Source: Actinoplanes palleronii
Lineage (GTDB): Bacteria > Actinomycetota > Actinomycetes > Mycobacteriales > Micromonosporaceae
Length of the DNA: 64,000 nucleotides
Assembly: GCF_016862315.1 (NCBI RefSeq)
Contig: NZ_BOMS01000146.1
Coordinates: forward strand, 1-64,000
Direction: 5' to 3'
In this document: one piece after another, positions 25,016-33,468 of the stretch
Layout of the letters: each line of letters begins with the position of its first letter
Numbering within the stretch: the stretch's first letter is position 1
Position numbers and translations under genes: made by a program
The notes under the pieces: model-generated
What the model was told of the DNA's origin: nothing
What the model saw: only the letters and a program-made list of their open reading frames with translations
Database searches by the model: none

Positions 25016-25029
25016 CGTTAACGTTAACG
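25016..25029. promoter_or_regulatory. LacI-family operator
   Basis: CGTTAACGTTAACG is a perfect 14-bp palindrome, with the central CG typical of LacI-family sites, in the 164 bp between the divergent MFS and LacI genes. It is the only A/T-rich palindrome in the interval. It is probably bound by the LacI protein to repress MFS-DUF1349 and itself. Confidence 0.8.
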
Positions 25030-25097
25030 GACTTGCTCGGAACGCGTCAACGGCAGGCCGTGGACTCCCGGCGGGGAGCCTCCGACCAGCAGCTACC

Positions 25098-26120
25098 ATG
25101 AGGTACATCGTGGTCAAGAAGACTCAGGACTCAGGCGCGGGCAGCACGCCCCAGCGCACCACCTTGAAGGACGTCGCGCGGGCGGCCGGCGTGTCGCATC
25201 AGACCGTCTCCCGTGCGATCAACAACAAGGGCGAGATCGATCCGCTGACCCGCCAGCGAGTTCTCGACGCCGCGCGCGAGCTGCGCTACCGCCCGAGCCG
25301 GTTCGCTCGCGGGCTGGTCCGGCCGGACATGACCACCGTCGGACTCATCATCCCGGACGTGGCCAACCCGTTCTATCCCGAACTGATCGCCGGCGTCATC
25401 GAGGCCGCGAACGTCCGGGGCTGGCAGGTCGTCGTCGGCAGCACCCAGGGTGACCGGGACGGTGAGCTGGCCCTGGTACGGTCGCTCGGCCGCCAGGTCG
25501 ATGCCCTCATCGGCTTTTTGACCCACACCGACGCCGAACTGGCCCCCCATCTCGAGGGTCTGCCGCTGGTGGTGATGGACCGGCACCAGAGCACCGCTCA
25601 CGGCGTCGTGGATGTCGACGTCCGGCCGGGTCTGCGTCAGGGCCTTCAGCACCTGATCGCGCGCGGCCACCGCCGCATCGGGATGATCGACTGCGCCAAC
25701 GAGTGCGGAGAGTCCCGCCGCGACTGCTTCCGGGCGGTGACCGAGGAGCTCGGTCTTGCGGTGGACAACAGTTGGATCGTGCTGGGCGAGGAATCCATGG
25801 CCGGCGGCGAGGCGGCGTTCACCGACCTGCGCCACCGGCATCCGGAGCTGACCGCCGTGATCGGCTACAACGATCTGGTGGCCATCGGCGCGTTCCGGGC
25901 CGCACGGCGGATGGGACTGGCCGTCCCCCAGGACTGCGCCCTGCTCGGATGTGACGGCCTGAGCATCGGCGAGTTGCTCGATCCCCCGCTCAGCAGCGTG
26001 TACATCGACAAACGCCGGATGGGCCAGCTGGCCATGGATCAAGTGGACGGACTGCTGTCCGGAACACCGACGGCCCCGGCACTGCTGGGCACCGAACTGC
26101 TGCACCGCGGTTCTTTCTGA
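25098..26120 (+). CDS. LacI-family transcriptional regulator
   Basis: A protein of 340 residues. The N-terminal HTH with hinge is TTLKDVARAAGVSHQTVSRA and the usual REL-RYRPSRFARGL segment; the periplasmic-binding-like core begins MTTVGLIIPDVANPFYPE. The ligand pocket pattern cannot be matched to a known sugar. The start is the ATG at 25098; a GTG four codons later is an alternative. The operator at 25016 lies upstream. Confidence 0.93.
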   Translation: MRYIVVKKTQDSGAGSTPQRTTLKDVARAAGVSHQTVSRAINNKGEIDPLTRQRVLDAARELRYRPSRFARGLVRPDMTTVGLIIPDVANPFYPELIAGVIEAANVRGWQVVVGSTQGDRDGELALVRSLGRQVDALIGFLTHTDAELAPHLEGLPLVVMDRHQSTAHGVVDVDVRPGLRQGLQHLIARGHRRIGMIDCANECGESRRDCFRAVTEELGLAVDNSWIVLGEESMAGGEAAFTDLRHRHPELTAVIGYNDLVAIGAFRAARRMGLAVPQDCALLGCDGLSIGELLDPPLSSVYIDKRRMGQLAMDQVDGLLSGTPTAPALLGTELLHRGSF

Positions 26121-26154
26121 TCCGGACACGGATGAGGCCGGGCGACGTGACCGG

Positions 26155-27322
26155 TCACCGGGTTTCCAGCGGTGCCGGCAGCAACGTGTTCCTGCGGATC
26201 GCGAGGATCACCGCGGTGCACGCCAGGATCGCCGCCCCCACGGCAAAGGCGGCGGCCACCGACGCGTGCTCGGTGAGGTATCCGCCGGCGCTGTTGCCCA
26301 CCGCGTTTCCCAGCAAGCCCGCCGCGACGACACCGGTATAGGACTGGGCCAATGCCGCGGCGGGCACCACGTCGTCGAGCAACGCCGAATTGGCGATGGC
26401 GACCGGAGCCGCGAACACTCCCCCGATCGTCATCAGGAACGCCGCCGCGGCGATCCCGTGATGGCCGACCGTCAACAGCGCCAACACGATCGCCATGCCG
26501 GCCATCCCGCAGAAGAGCCGGACCGGTACCGGTATCCGGAAGGTCGCCCCGTAGACCAGACCGGCGCTCAGCTCCCCCACGGCGAACAGCGCGAACAGCG
26601 TGCCGGCCAGCGCCGGCCGGGCGCCGGCGACCGCGATGACCATGATGCCGAGAGCGATTCCGCTGCCGAATCCACCGGCCAGCAGCGTCCGCAAGCCGGA
26701 GGAAAGCCTCAGCGGGCCGGTCGGCCCGCTGCGCGGGGGCCGCTGGGCCCGGCAGGCCGGAGACACGGCGAATGCCAGACCGCCGACGCCCGACAGGATG
26801 GCCGCGAGGACGACCGCGCAGACAGCTCCGCCCAGGTAGCGCGCCCCCGTCACGGTCAGCGGACCGATGATCAGCGCGGCCTGGAACGAGGTCGCGAGCA
26901 GAGCGTAGGCGGAGGCCCGCGCCCGCTGGTCGTCGATCAGCACGGTCCACAGCACCCGCATGCACGCGGTCGTCGCCGGCACGCTCACCCCGGCGATGCC
27001 GGCGATCAGGTAGGTGCGCGGCCCGGCGGTCGGCGAGGCGACCACGCCGATCAACGCGGCTGGGCAGAGCACCGCGCAGACCCCGATCACCCGCGACATC
27101 CCGTGCCGGCCGATCAGCCAGCCCTGGATCAGCAGCCCGAGGGCGTTCCCAGCGCCGACGCTACCGCTCGTCAGCCCGGCCGCCGCCGGAGTACCGCCGG
27201 CCTCGACTACCAGCAGGTACACCGCGAGACTCAGCATCCCCAGCGGCACCGCCGCCAGAAACGCACCCGTCTGGGGAAGCCGCGCCCGCCTTGACGCCGA
27301 GCACCTGCCGGTAGGAGTTCAT
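26155..27322 (-). pseudogene. MFS transporter gene broken by one extra G near the start
   Basis: From 27249 down to 26155 the frame encodes a 364-residue MFS protein, but it begins inside the first membrane segment and no usable start exists upstream in that frame before a stop. In the next frame, an ATG at 27322 reads MNSYRQVLGVK, a normal MFS N-terminus, and then loses homology. Removing one G from the GGG (CCC at 27285-27287 on the plus strand) joins them smoothly as GVK-AARLPQTGAF. The gene is therefore one base out of frame: a true pseudogene or a base-calling error. About 12 segments are retained. Confidence 0.75.
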
Positions 27323-27394
27323 ACCCGTTCATTCCCGAAGGGTGAGGCACGACCGACGTCAGGCAGGAGCCGAGAAAGCCGCGTCGAAGAAACG

Positions 27395-28036
27395 TCAATC
27401 GCCGTTGTCGCTGATCGACAAGGCACAGAGATCCGCCATGACTCCCGAGTAGAAACTGACATCCGACTTACTGGTACCAGCTCGGAACCAACGCTGCCAG
27501 GCACCGCCGTCAAGGTAGCGAGCCGCGTGCCGGGTGCCGTTCTTATGGTCGATATGTGTCAGCGCACCGAATGCCCAATCCTGGTGATACCGGAGTTCGA
27601 CCTCGGGCACGTATTGATCGAGATACGCCATGAGAGTTCCGGCATCCTGATCGGTTCCCCATGCCGCGAGAGCGAAACAGTACCCGCTCCCGGCGCCTCC
27701 GGTCGCGCCGGCGCGGACAAAGTCGCTGATCGGCTCCCGAAATCGTTCCCGACGACCGATCGCGATGAGGTATCCGGCAACCAGCCGAGGTCGCCAGTTC
27801 GCTCGCATTCGGCCAGGCTGAAGCAAATCCTCCAGCGCCGTGTCGTCAATGTCTCGGGCATCACGCAGCAGGTCTGGAAGAAATTGGTCGGCCTGCTCCT
27901 CCGGCGGCCAGAGAATGCCGCTGGGCAGTCTCAGATATCGGGGCCCGTCCGGACCATCGCCCCCCACCGAAACATAGCGTGCCCAGTTTTCGTCACTGGT
28001 TTCATTGTTCGGTGACGAGAAGGCCTCAGCCTGCAT
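27395..28036 (-). CDS. DUF6000-like protein
   Basis: A protein of 213 residues, without signal peptide or membrane segment. WRPRLVAGYLIAIGRRERFR, GYCFALAAWGTDQDAGTLMA and the late NGTRHAARYLDGG-WQRW pattern resemble the DUF6000 family of actinobacteria, a helical repeat-like protein of unknown function. It stands alone, with a slightly lower G+C than its neighbours. Family assignment is from memory of the pattern. Confidence 0.6.
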   Translation of the reverse strand: MQAEAFSSPNNETSDENWARYVSVGGDGPDGPRYLRLPSGILWPPEEQADQFLPDLLRDARDIDDTALEDLLQPGRMRANWRPRLVAGYLIAIGRRERFREPISDFVRAGATGGAGSGYCFALAAWGTDQDAGTLMAYLDQYVPEVELRYHQDWAFGALTHIDHKNGTRHAARYLDGGAWQRWFRAGTSKSDVSFYSGVMADLCALSISDNGD

Positions 28037-28272
28037 CGCGTAGCACCCCCGCTGGCCACAGCCTTAGTACCGTTCCGTCGGCGAATCACCTTTCGGCGAC
28101 AAGGCGTGGATTGTTGCACTTGCCGGATCCGATGTCCACTGTCAGACAACCCACGAAGGCAAGACCACTAGTGCCCTGTGACGTGTGCCGCTGGCCCTTG
28201 GATAAACGGCAACCCCGACCGATCCGAGCTGACTTCGATCCCCTTGTCGACGCCGGGCCGCCGTTCTGATTC

Positions 28273-28421
28273 ATGACCAGAAAACATCCGGCCGACGGGA
28301 AGCTCGCCGCCCTGCGGGCCGGGGCGTCCCCGCAGCAGGTCGCCGCCCCGAGGAGCAGATCGGCAACGAAGCCTGCCTCGACGTGATCCGCCAGCAGAAG
28401 GCCCTCATGACCTTCCCGTAG
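28273..28421 (+). pseudogene. Small frameshifted coding remnant
   Basis: An ATG at 28273 opens MTRKHPADGKLAALRAGASP, a coding-like stretch. The following sequence becomes coding-like only in another frame (EEQIGNEACLDVIRQQKALM) and ends at TAG 28419-28421. The two halves together look like one small protein with a frame break near 28345. Family not recognised. Confidence 0.3.
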
Positions 28422-28513
28422 CCGGCCGACGCACCCGGCCGCTGCCTTGTTTCAGGATTTCCCGCTCCCCGGGCCGACCACCCAAGCCCATCTCATTGAC
28501 TCGATGTGATCAG

Positions 28514-28531
28514 GCCGGAAGGATTTCCGGC
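28514..28531. promoter_or_regulatory. Inverted repeat upstream of GH30 gene
   Basis: GCCGGAA-GGAT-TTCCGGC is a perfect 7-bp inverted repeat with a 4-base spacer, 43 bp upstream of the GH30 start. Its size and position suit an operator for a sugar-responsive regulator, though no regulator gene is adjacent. Confidence 0.4.
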
Positions 28532-28573
28532 AAGTTTCTTTACGATTACGTTGAGTCGAGAGGTCACCGCCGA

Positions 28574-30436
28574 ATGACCCGTCCCCGTACCGCCGGCCTG
28601 TTGGCGGGCCTGCTGGCCACCGCAGGCCTCCTCGTTCCCCAAGCCACCCAGGCGGCCCCCGCCGCCAGCGTCCAGGCCTGGTTCAGCTCCGAGTCGCGCA
28701 CCGCGGGCTACGAGCCGAAGAACGCCAACTGGTACTCCAGCCCCGCCACCGGCCTGGCCGGCACTCCGTACCAGCTCAGCAAGCAGGCCGACATCGCCAC
28801 CGCGGCGGCCGGCGGCACCGCCACGATCGCGGTCGACACCACGCAGAAGTTCCAGACCGTGCTCGGCGTCGGGTCCTCCCTGGAGGAGTCGACGATCTTC
28901 AACCTGGCGCGGATGAGCCCGGCCGGGCGCACCAACGCCCTGCGCGCGCTCGTCGACCCGAGCGCCGGGGCGGGCTTCAACGTCACCCGGATCACGTTCG
29001 GCACCAGCGACTTCACCTCGCACGACTTCTACACCTACGACGACGGCGCCGCCGATCCGTCGCTGTCGCGCTTCTCCATCCAGCGCGACATCGACTACAA
29101 GATCATCTCGACGCTCCGCGAGGCGCTGGCGATCAACCCGAACCTGAAGATCTTCGCGAGCGCGTGGTCGGCGCCGGGCTGGATGAAGAGCAGCAACGCG
29201 ATCATCACGGGCAGCCTGCTCGACCAGTACGTCCCCACGCTGGCCACCTACTACCGCAAGGCCATCCAGGCGTACGCGGCACAGGGCATCCCGATCTACG
29301 GCCTCACCCTGCAGAACGAGCCGCTGTTCGAGCCGGCCGACTACCCCGGCATGCGGGTCACCGCCGACCAGGAGCGGCGCCTCGCGATCGCCCTGCGCAC
29401 CGAGCTCACCACCAACGGGCTGGGCGCCACCAAGATCTGGGCGTTCGATCACAACTTCAGCGAGGGGCCCTCGTACGCTCAAGGGGTTTTGACGAACGAC
29501 GCGCGCTCGTCGGTCGACGGTGTCGCGTTCCACGACTACGCCGGTGAGCCGTCCGCGATGGCCACCGTCAAGGCGCAGTTCCCCGACAAGGACGTGCTGA
29601 TGACCGAGCGTTCGGTCTGGGGCACCGCGGGCGCCGACCGGGTCGCACAGTACTTCCGCAACCAGTCCACTCTCTACGAGGGCTGGGTCTCGATGCTCGA
29701 CCAGAACCGTTCGCCGGAGCGCTGGAGCGGCTCGCCCGACCCGACGATGCTGGTGCAGAGCACGTCGAACCCGGACACGTTCTGGAAGACCCCGGACTAC
29801 AACATGATCGCCCAGTTCTCCAAGTTCGTGCAGCCCGGCGCGAAGCGGGTCGCCACGGGTTACGGCTCGACCGGAACGGTCACCAACGTCGCCTTCGCCA
29901 ATCCGGACAACTCCTTGGTCACGGTCGTGGTCAACCAGACCGCAGCAAACCAATCTTTCACCGTACGGGCGGGAGCGCGCCAGTTCACCAGCACCCTGCC
30001 GGCGAAGACCACCGGCACCTACGTGTGGGCCGGAGCCGGTGACGCGGGCGCGGCGCCGACCCGGTCGGGCCCGATCACCGGCCTCGGCGGCAAGTGTGTC
30101 GACGTCGCGGGCGCGGCGTCCACCAACGGCACCGCGGTGCAGCTCTACACCTGCAACGGCTCGGCCGCGCAGACCTGGACCGTCGGCTCGGACTACACGG
30201 TCCGCGCTCTCGGCAAGTGCCTCGACGTGAACGCCGCGTCAAGCACCAACGGCACCAAGGTCCAGATCTACGACTGCAACGGCACCACCGCCCAGCAGTG
30301 GACCGCCGGCACCGACGGCACCCTGCGCTCGCTCGGCAAGTGCCTGGACGTCACCGGGCCGTCCACGGCCGACGGCACGAAGCTGCAGATCTGGGACTGC
30401 TTCGCCGGCGACAACCAGCGCTGGATCCTCCCGTAA
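28574..30436 (+). CDS. Secreted GH30 glycoside hydrolase with ricin-B (CBM13) domain
   Basis: A precursor of 620 residues. A Sec signal peptide (about 28 residues, cut after ATQA) precedes a GH30 barrel; the acid/base Glu249 is in LTLQNEPLFEP and the nucleophile Glu345 in LMTERSVWG, both in the expected positions. A small beta domain follows, then a ricin-B lectin domain (about 495-620) with three repeats each holding a QxW (QTW, QQW, QRW) and GKCLDV motifs. GH30 enzymes of this pattern act on beta-1,6-glucan or glucosyl substrates. The lectin part should anchor it to polysaccharide outside the cell. The ATG at 28574 is chosen because it starts the signal peptide. Confidence 0.92.
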   Translation: MTRPRTAGLLAGLLATAGLLVPQATQAAPAASVQAWFSSESRTAGYEPKNANWYSSPATGLAGTPYQLSKQADIATAAAGGTATIAVDTTQKFQTVLGVGSSLEESTIFNLARMSPAGRTNALRALVDPSAGAGFNVTRITFGTSDFTSHDFYTYDDGAADPSLSRFSIQRDIDYKIISTLREALAINPNLKIFASAWSAPGWMKSSNAIITGSLLDQYVPTLATYYRKAIQAYAAQGIPIYGLTLQNEPLFEPADYPGMRVTADQERRLAIALRTELTTNGLGATKIWAFDHNFSEGPSYAQGVLTNDARSSVDGVAFHDYAGEPSAMATVKAQFPDKDVLMTERSVWGTAGADRVAQYFRNQSTLYEGWVSMLDQNRSPERWSGSPDPTMLVQSTSNPDTFWKTPDYNMIAQFSKFVQPGAKRVATGYGSTGTVTNVAFANPDNSLVTVVVNQTAANQSFTVRAGARQFTSTLPAKTTGTYVWAGAGDAGAAPTRSGPITGLGGKCVDVAGAASTNGTAVQLYTCNGSAAQTWTVGSDYTVRALGKCLDVNAASSTNGTKVQIYDCNGTTAQQWTAGTDGTLRSLGKCLDVTGPSTADGTKLQIWDCFAGDNQRWILP

Positions 30437-30449
30437 CCCTGCTCCCCCG

Positions 30450-30480
30450 CGCCGCCCGGCTGCCACTCGGCCGGGCGGCG
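30450..30480. terminator. Hairpin terminator after GH30 gene
   Basis: Perfect 11-bp stem CGCCGCCCGGC / GCCGGGCGGCG with a 9-base loop, 14 bp after the stop, followed by only two T residues. Such U-poor hairpins are common ends in high-GC actinomycetes. Confidence 0.6.
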
Positions 30481-30567
30481 TTCGGCGTCACTCCACACCG
30501 GACACGTCGCTTTGACCCGAGTCCGTATGATCGCGGGGGTTTTGCAGAGCCAGCGGAAGGACGGTCC

Positions 30568-30993
30568 ATGTCGATGCCGGGAGCCGCGCACGGGGATTTC
30601 ACCCGCATGCTCGATGCCACCGTCGGTGCCCTCCGTGCGGTGAGCCCGCCCCCGGAGGACGAGGAGACCGCCCGCCGGTGGCTGACCGGTGAGGCCGCGG
30701 AGGGCCAGGTCCGCGCGGAGTTCGGCGCCGACGGCCGGCTCGCGGCGCTCACCGTGGACCCGCGGATGATGCGCCTGGGCTCTCCCGAGCTGTGCGACCG
30801 GATCGTCGAGGCGGTGAACGCGGCGATCGACGCGATGCGCGGCGACACTGCCGTGCCGGCCGCCGCCGACCTCAGCCAGCTCACCGAGCAGCTGCAACAG
30901 GTCCGGGACACGGCGGTGCCGCGGATGGGGGCGTTCCTGCAGGCGTTGACCGAGGCGCAGGCCCGGATGGCCGGCGGGAGCACCCACCGGTGA
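30568..30993 (+). CDS. YbaB/EbfC-family protein of a type VII toxin module
   Basis: A protein of 141 residues. The central part EGQVRAEFGADGRLAALTVD and the following helix LCDRIVEAVNAAIDAM match the YbaB/EbfC fold, named for nucleoid-associated proteins. In actinobacteria such genes often open operons that encode WXG100 proteins and polymorphic toxins, where they are thought to act as chaperone-like or export-linked partners rather than in recombination. The C-terminus is helical. It is coupled to the next gene by GTGA. Not next to dnaX/recR, so not the housekeeping copy. Confidence 0.8.
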   Translation: MSMPGAAHGDFTRMLDATVGALRAVSPPPEDEETARRWLTGEAAEGQVRAEFGADGRLAALTVDPRMMRLGSPELCDRIVEAVNAAIDAMRGDTAVPAAADLSQLTEQLQQVRDTAVPRMGAFLQALTEAQARMAGGSTHR

Positions 30994-31313
30994 GCGGCTT
31001 CGAGACCGAGCCCGCGGCCCTGCGGGCCGGCGGTGAACAGGTGATCGACGTGGCCGAGCGGTTCATCGGGCAGCTGGAGAGCTTCGAGGCGCAGATGGCC
31101 GGCTACGGCGAGCCGTGGGGCGGCGACGACATCGGCTCGCTGATCGGCACCGTCTACGTCGGAGTCTCGGCCTGGGTGCTGGACTGCATCGGGGTGGCCG
31201 CCGAGGAGATCGGCGCGGCCGGCAGCGACCTGACCCTGATGGCCGACAACTACGAGTCGGTCGAGCAGGAGTCCGCGGACGCGATGCTCGGCATCCACCG
31301 GCTGCTGGGCTGA
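30990..31313 (+). CDS. WXG100-like (ESX) protein
   Basis: A protein of 107 residues, all-helical, with the pattern of the ESX/WXG100 hairpin: helix 1 about 5-35, a turn with EPWGGDDIG taking the place of WxG, helix 2 with ADNYESVEQESADAM at the end. Such proteins are secreted by type VII systems, alone or as carriers for toxins. GTG start overlapping the previous stop; three bases separate it from the next gene. Confidence 0.75.
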   Translation: MSGFETEPAALRAGGEQVIDVAERFIGQLESFEAQMAGYGEPWGGDDIGSLIGTVYVGVSAWVLDCIGVAAEEIGAAGSDLTLMADNYESVEQESADAMLGIHRLLG

Positions 31314-31316
31314 CCC

Positions 31317-31811
31317 ATGGGACTCCAGCTGCCTGGTGAACTCGTCACCGCCCTCGGATGGATCGGCCTGTCCTGGCCGGAGGGCGACGAGGAGAAGCTG
31401 TTCGAGATGGGTCAGGCCTGGCTCGACTTCGCCGGCACGGTCGCCGGCGCCTCCGGGGAGGCCGGCTCGGCCGCCGCGGCGGTGCTGGCGCAGCACAGCG
31501 GCGAGGCCATGCAGGCGTTCGGCCAGTGGTGGGCACAACCGGAGAGCGGGCCGGGCACACTGCCGGACTACGCCCAGGCCGCCACGCTGGTCGGCACCGG
31601 GCTGATCATCTGCGCCGGGATCGTGCTCGCCCTGAAGATCCAGATGATCGTGCAACTGGCCATCCTCGCCTTCGAGGTGGCCCAGGCCATCGCGACCGCG
31701 GTCGCCACCTTCGGCGCGTCGCTGGCCGAGATCCCGATCTTCCAGACGATCACGCGGGAGGTCGTCAGCATGCTGATCGACCAGGTGATCTCGGAGCTGA
31801 TGAATGGCTAG
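31317..31811 (+). CDS. Helical carrier domain with membrane segments (N-terminal part of a split polymorphic toxin)
   Basis: A protein of 164 residues. Residues 1-75 are a WXG100-like helical domain (WIGLSWPEGDEEKLFEMG, FGQWW); residues 90-135 are two hydrophobic segments (LVGTGLIICAGIVLAL, LAILAFEVAQAIATAVATFG). This layout is the usual N-terminal trafficking part of large actinobacterial toxins of the CpnT type. Here it ends in a stop while the next gene begins 8 bp earlier in another frame, so carrier and toxin are separate or joined by frameshift. Confidence 0.7.
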   Translation: MGLQLPGELVTALGWIGLSWPEGDEEKLFEMGQAWLDFAGTVAGASGEAGSAAAAVLAQHSGEAMQAFGQWWAQPESGPGTLPDYAQAATLVGTGLIICAGIVLALKIQMIVQLAILAFEVAQAIATAVATFGASLAEIPIFQTITREVVSMLIDQVISELMNG

Positions 31812-32364
31812 GCGGCCGTCGACGGGCACCAAGAGGCGGGGCGGCGTCGCCAAACCGGGTGAGGGCAACCTCGTCAGCGCAGCGGTGAAGAAGGCCTCCG
31901 CGCCCCCGGTGAAGCGCAACAACGACCTGCCCGAGGTCACCATCCGGATCGAGCGCAAGAGTTTCCACCACCGCACTGACTTCGACCGCAAAGCGGCCGC
32001 CCTGAAACGGCTGAGTGACCAGGGAAAACTCTTCAAACAGGCGAACCCGCTGGCGCGGGACGGCAGCGTCACCGGCGGCTTCAAGGACCGGATCATCAAG
32101 AAGCTCTACAACAAGTACGTCAAGAACAACACCGGCAGCACAGAGCAGAAGGCCCTCGACGAGGCAGCGTTCGAGCGGATGCGACAACGAGTGGTCAGCC
32201 AGAACCCCGATCACGTCTGGGAGCTGCAACTCGGTGGTCCCGACGAGGTCGGTAACCTCAAACTGATGGACGCCCGCACGAACCGGGACATCGGTACTCA
32301 GATCCGGGTGCAGATCATGAATCTGCCGGACGGCACACCGATCCGAATAGAGGTAGTGGATTGA
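31804..32364 (+). CDS. HNH-type nuclease toxin domain protein
   Basis: A protein of 186 residues with a basic, disordered N-terminus (RRPSTGTKRRGG) and a C-terminal nuclease-like motif: DHVWELQLGGPDEVGNLKLM followed by DARTNRDIG (His137, Asn151, Asn160). This H...ELQLGG...N...N pattern belongs to HNH/endonuclease VII-fold toxins found at the C-termini of polymorphic toxins. It overlaps the carrier gene by 8 bp and is followed at once by two SUKH immunity genes, which supports a toxin role. No signal peptide; delivery presumably relies on the preceding proteins. Confidence 0.72.
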   Translation: MARRPSTGTKRRGGVAKPGEGNLVSAAVKKASAPPVKRNNDLPEVTIRIERKSFHHRTDFDRKAAALKRLSDQGKLFKQANPLARDGSVTGGFKDRIIKKLYNKYVKNNTGSTEQKALDEAAFERMRQRVVSQNPDHVWELQLGGPDEVGNLKLMDARTNRDIGTQIRVQIMNLPDGTPIRIEVVD

Positions 32365-32894
32365 ACCCCGATCTGCGGGAGCTCATCGAGGAGCTGCGCG
32401 CCGACCTGGTGGCGGACCGGGACAACACGGTCAGCTGGGGAAACCTCAGCCCAGGCGCGTCACCGGGCACGATCCCGCCGACGGTGCCGCAGCCGGTACG
32501 CGAGCTGATGGAAGTCACCGAGGGCATCTCGGCGGGCGGCTTCTACTTTCCCCACATCCCCACGTCGACCAAAATGCAGGGCGAACTCGAGGACATGCCG
32601 GAGTACACCGGCGTCGCCGCCGAGAGCTCCGAGTGGTTCTACCTCGGGCGTATCAAGGAAGAGCCGCTGTTGCTGCGCCGTGACACCGGCGCGGTCTGGT
32701 ACTTCCCCGAGGTCAGCACCGACGAGTGGTTCATGCGCGAGGCCTTCCAGCAGATCGCCCCGGACCTGGACTCGTTCCTCGGCTACTACGTGTTCGGCGC
32801 CGGCTACGCCGAGATCGGCTTCGACGATGACGACTGGTGGCGCTTCCTCGAGGAGCAGGACCTGACCACCCCCGCCGAGGAGGAAAACGAATGA
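32361..32894 (+). CDS. SMI1/KNR4 (SUKH)-family immunity protein
   Basis: A protein of 177 residues: PPTVPQPVRELMEVTEGISA, SEWFYLGRIKEEPLLLRRDT and TGAVWYFPE are typical of SUKH proteins, which neutralise nuclease toxins of neighbouring genes. The start is a rare TTG at 32361 overlapping the toxin stop (TTGA), which keeps immunity production coupled to toxin production. Acidic C-terminus. Confidence 0.8.
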   Translation: MNPDLRELIEELRADLVADRDNTVSWGNLSPGASPGTIPPTVPQPVRELMEVTEGISAGGFYFPHIPTSTKMQGELEDMPEYTGVAAESSEWFYLGRIKEEPLLLRRDTGAVWYFPEVSTDEWFMREAFQQIAPDLDSFLGYYVFGAGYAEIGFDDDDWWRFLEEQDLTTPAEEENE

Positions 32895-33421
32895 GCGTCT
32901 CACTGGCGGAACTCACCGCACTCTGGGGCCCGGACGGCGTGATCGAGGTACCGGCCGACCTGCTCGGCGACGTGTTCGCACCGGGCGTCCTGCCCGCCGG
33001 CGCGGCCCTCCCGGTCGAGGTGCCGATCCTGTTCACCGCGGACGTCACCGTCCCGGGAATGACGCCGTTCGGCAAACTGAAGATCGAGATCGGCGACGAG
33101 GGCCCGCGGGTCTACGTCATCCTCGGCAGCTCGCCCGAGGACGCCCAGATGCTCTACTGCCTCGACTCGCAGGACGGCTCGGTCGTCCTGCTCGACCTCG
33201 GGACGCCGAACTTCGAGCACGTCAACGCGTCGTTCGCGGCGTTCGTCGAGTTCCTCTACCGGCTCGGGCGGCTCATCGACACCGATCCGGGCGGCCGGGC
33301 CCGCGCCGAGCGCGCCGCGGCCATCCGCGCCGAACTGACGCCGGTCGACCCGTCCGCGTTCGGCGACCCGGAGTCGTGGTGGAGCATGGCGTTCCAGCAA
33401 CTCGAGTCCACCAGCGCCTGA
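32891..33421 (+). CDS. SUKH-4-like second immunity protein
   Basis: A protein of 176 residues. YVILGSSPEDAQMLYCLDSQ, SVVLLDLGTPNFEHVNASFA and FVEFLYRLGRLI correspond to the SUKH-4 group of immunity proteins. It overlaps the previous gene by four bases (ATGA). Two unlike SUKH proteins behind one toxin suggest a spare immunity gene for a lost or variant toxin. Confidence 0.78.
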   Translation: MSVSLAELTALWGPDGVIEVPADLLGDVFAPGVLPAGAALPVEVPILFTADVTVPGMTPFGKLKIEIGDEGPRVYVILGSSPEDAQMLYCLDSQDGSVVLLDLGTPNFEHVNASFAAFVEFLYRLGRLIDTDPGGRARAERAAAIRAELTPVDPSAFGDPESWWSMAFQQLESTSA

Positions 33422-33431
33422 GCTCCCACGG

Positions 33432-33462
33432 TTGACCTCAACCGCAGTCGAGGTTGCAGGCT
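33432..33462 (+). promoter_or_regulatory. SoxR/MerR-type promoter box
   Basis: -35 TTGACC (33432-33437) and a poor -10 CAGGCT (33457-33462) are separated by 19 bp. The inverted repeat ACCTCAAC-CGCA-GTCGAGGT (33435-33454, one mismatch) fills the spacer. The 7-4-7 core CCTCAAC...GTCGAGG has the dimensions of the SoxR box, and the long spacer is the hallmark of MerR-family targets. The downstream ATG at 33469 is about where transcription should begin, so the message may be leaderless. Confidence 0.6.
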
Positions 33463-33468
33463 GCTGGC

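Larger units (their letters stand above)
28037..28573. other. Gene-poor interval with remnant and promoter region
   Basis: 537 bp between the DUF6000 gene and the GH30 gene. It contains a short broken coding remnant (28273-28421) and, near its right end, an inverted repeat at 28514-28531. Nothing else is supported; an open frame at 27979-28269 runs antisense across the DUF6000 start and has no family resemblance. Confidence 0.5.

Noticed and set aside
26147..26158. Palindrome GTGACCGGTCAC between convergent LacI and MFS genes, as terminator or operator
   Set aside because: No loop for a hairpin, and it overlaps the MFS stop; likely chance.
28493..29953. 486-codon reverse-strand frame inside the GH30 gene
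   Set aside because: Shadow; the GH30 gene has catalytic residues and signal peptide.
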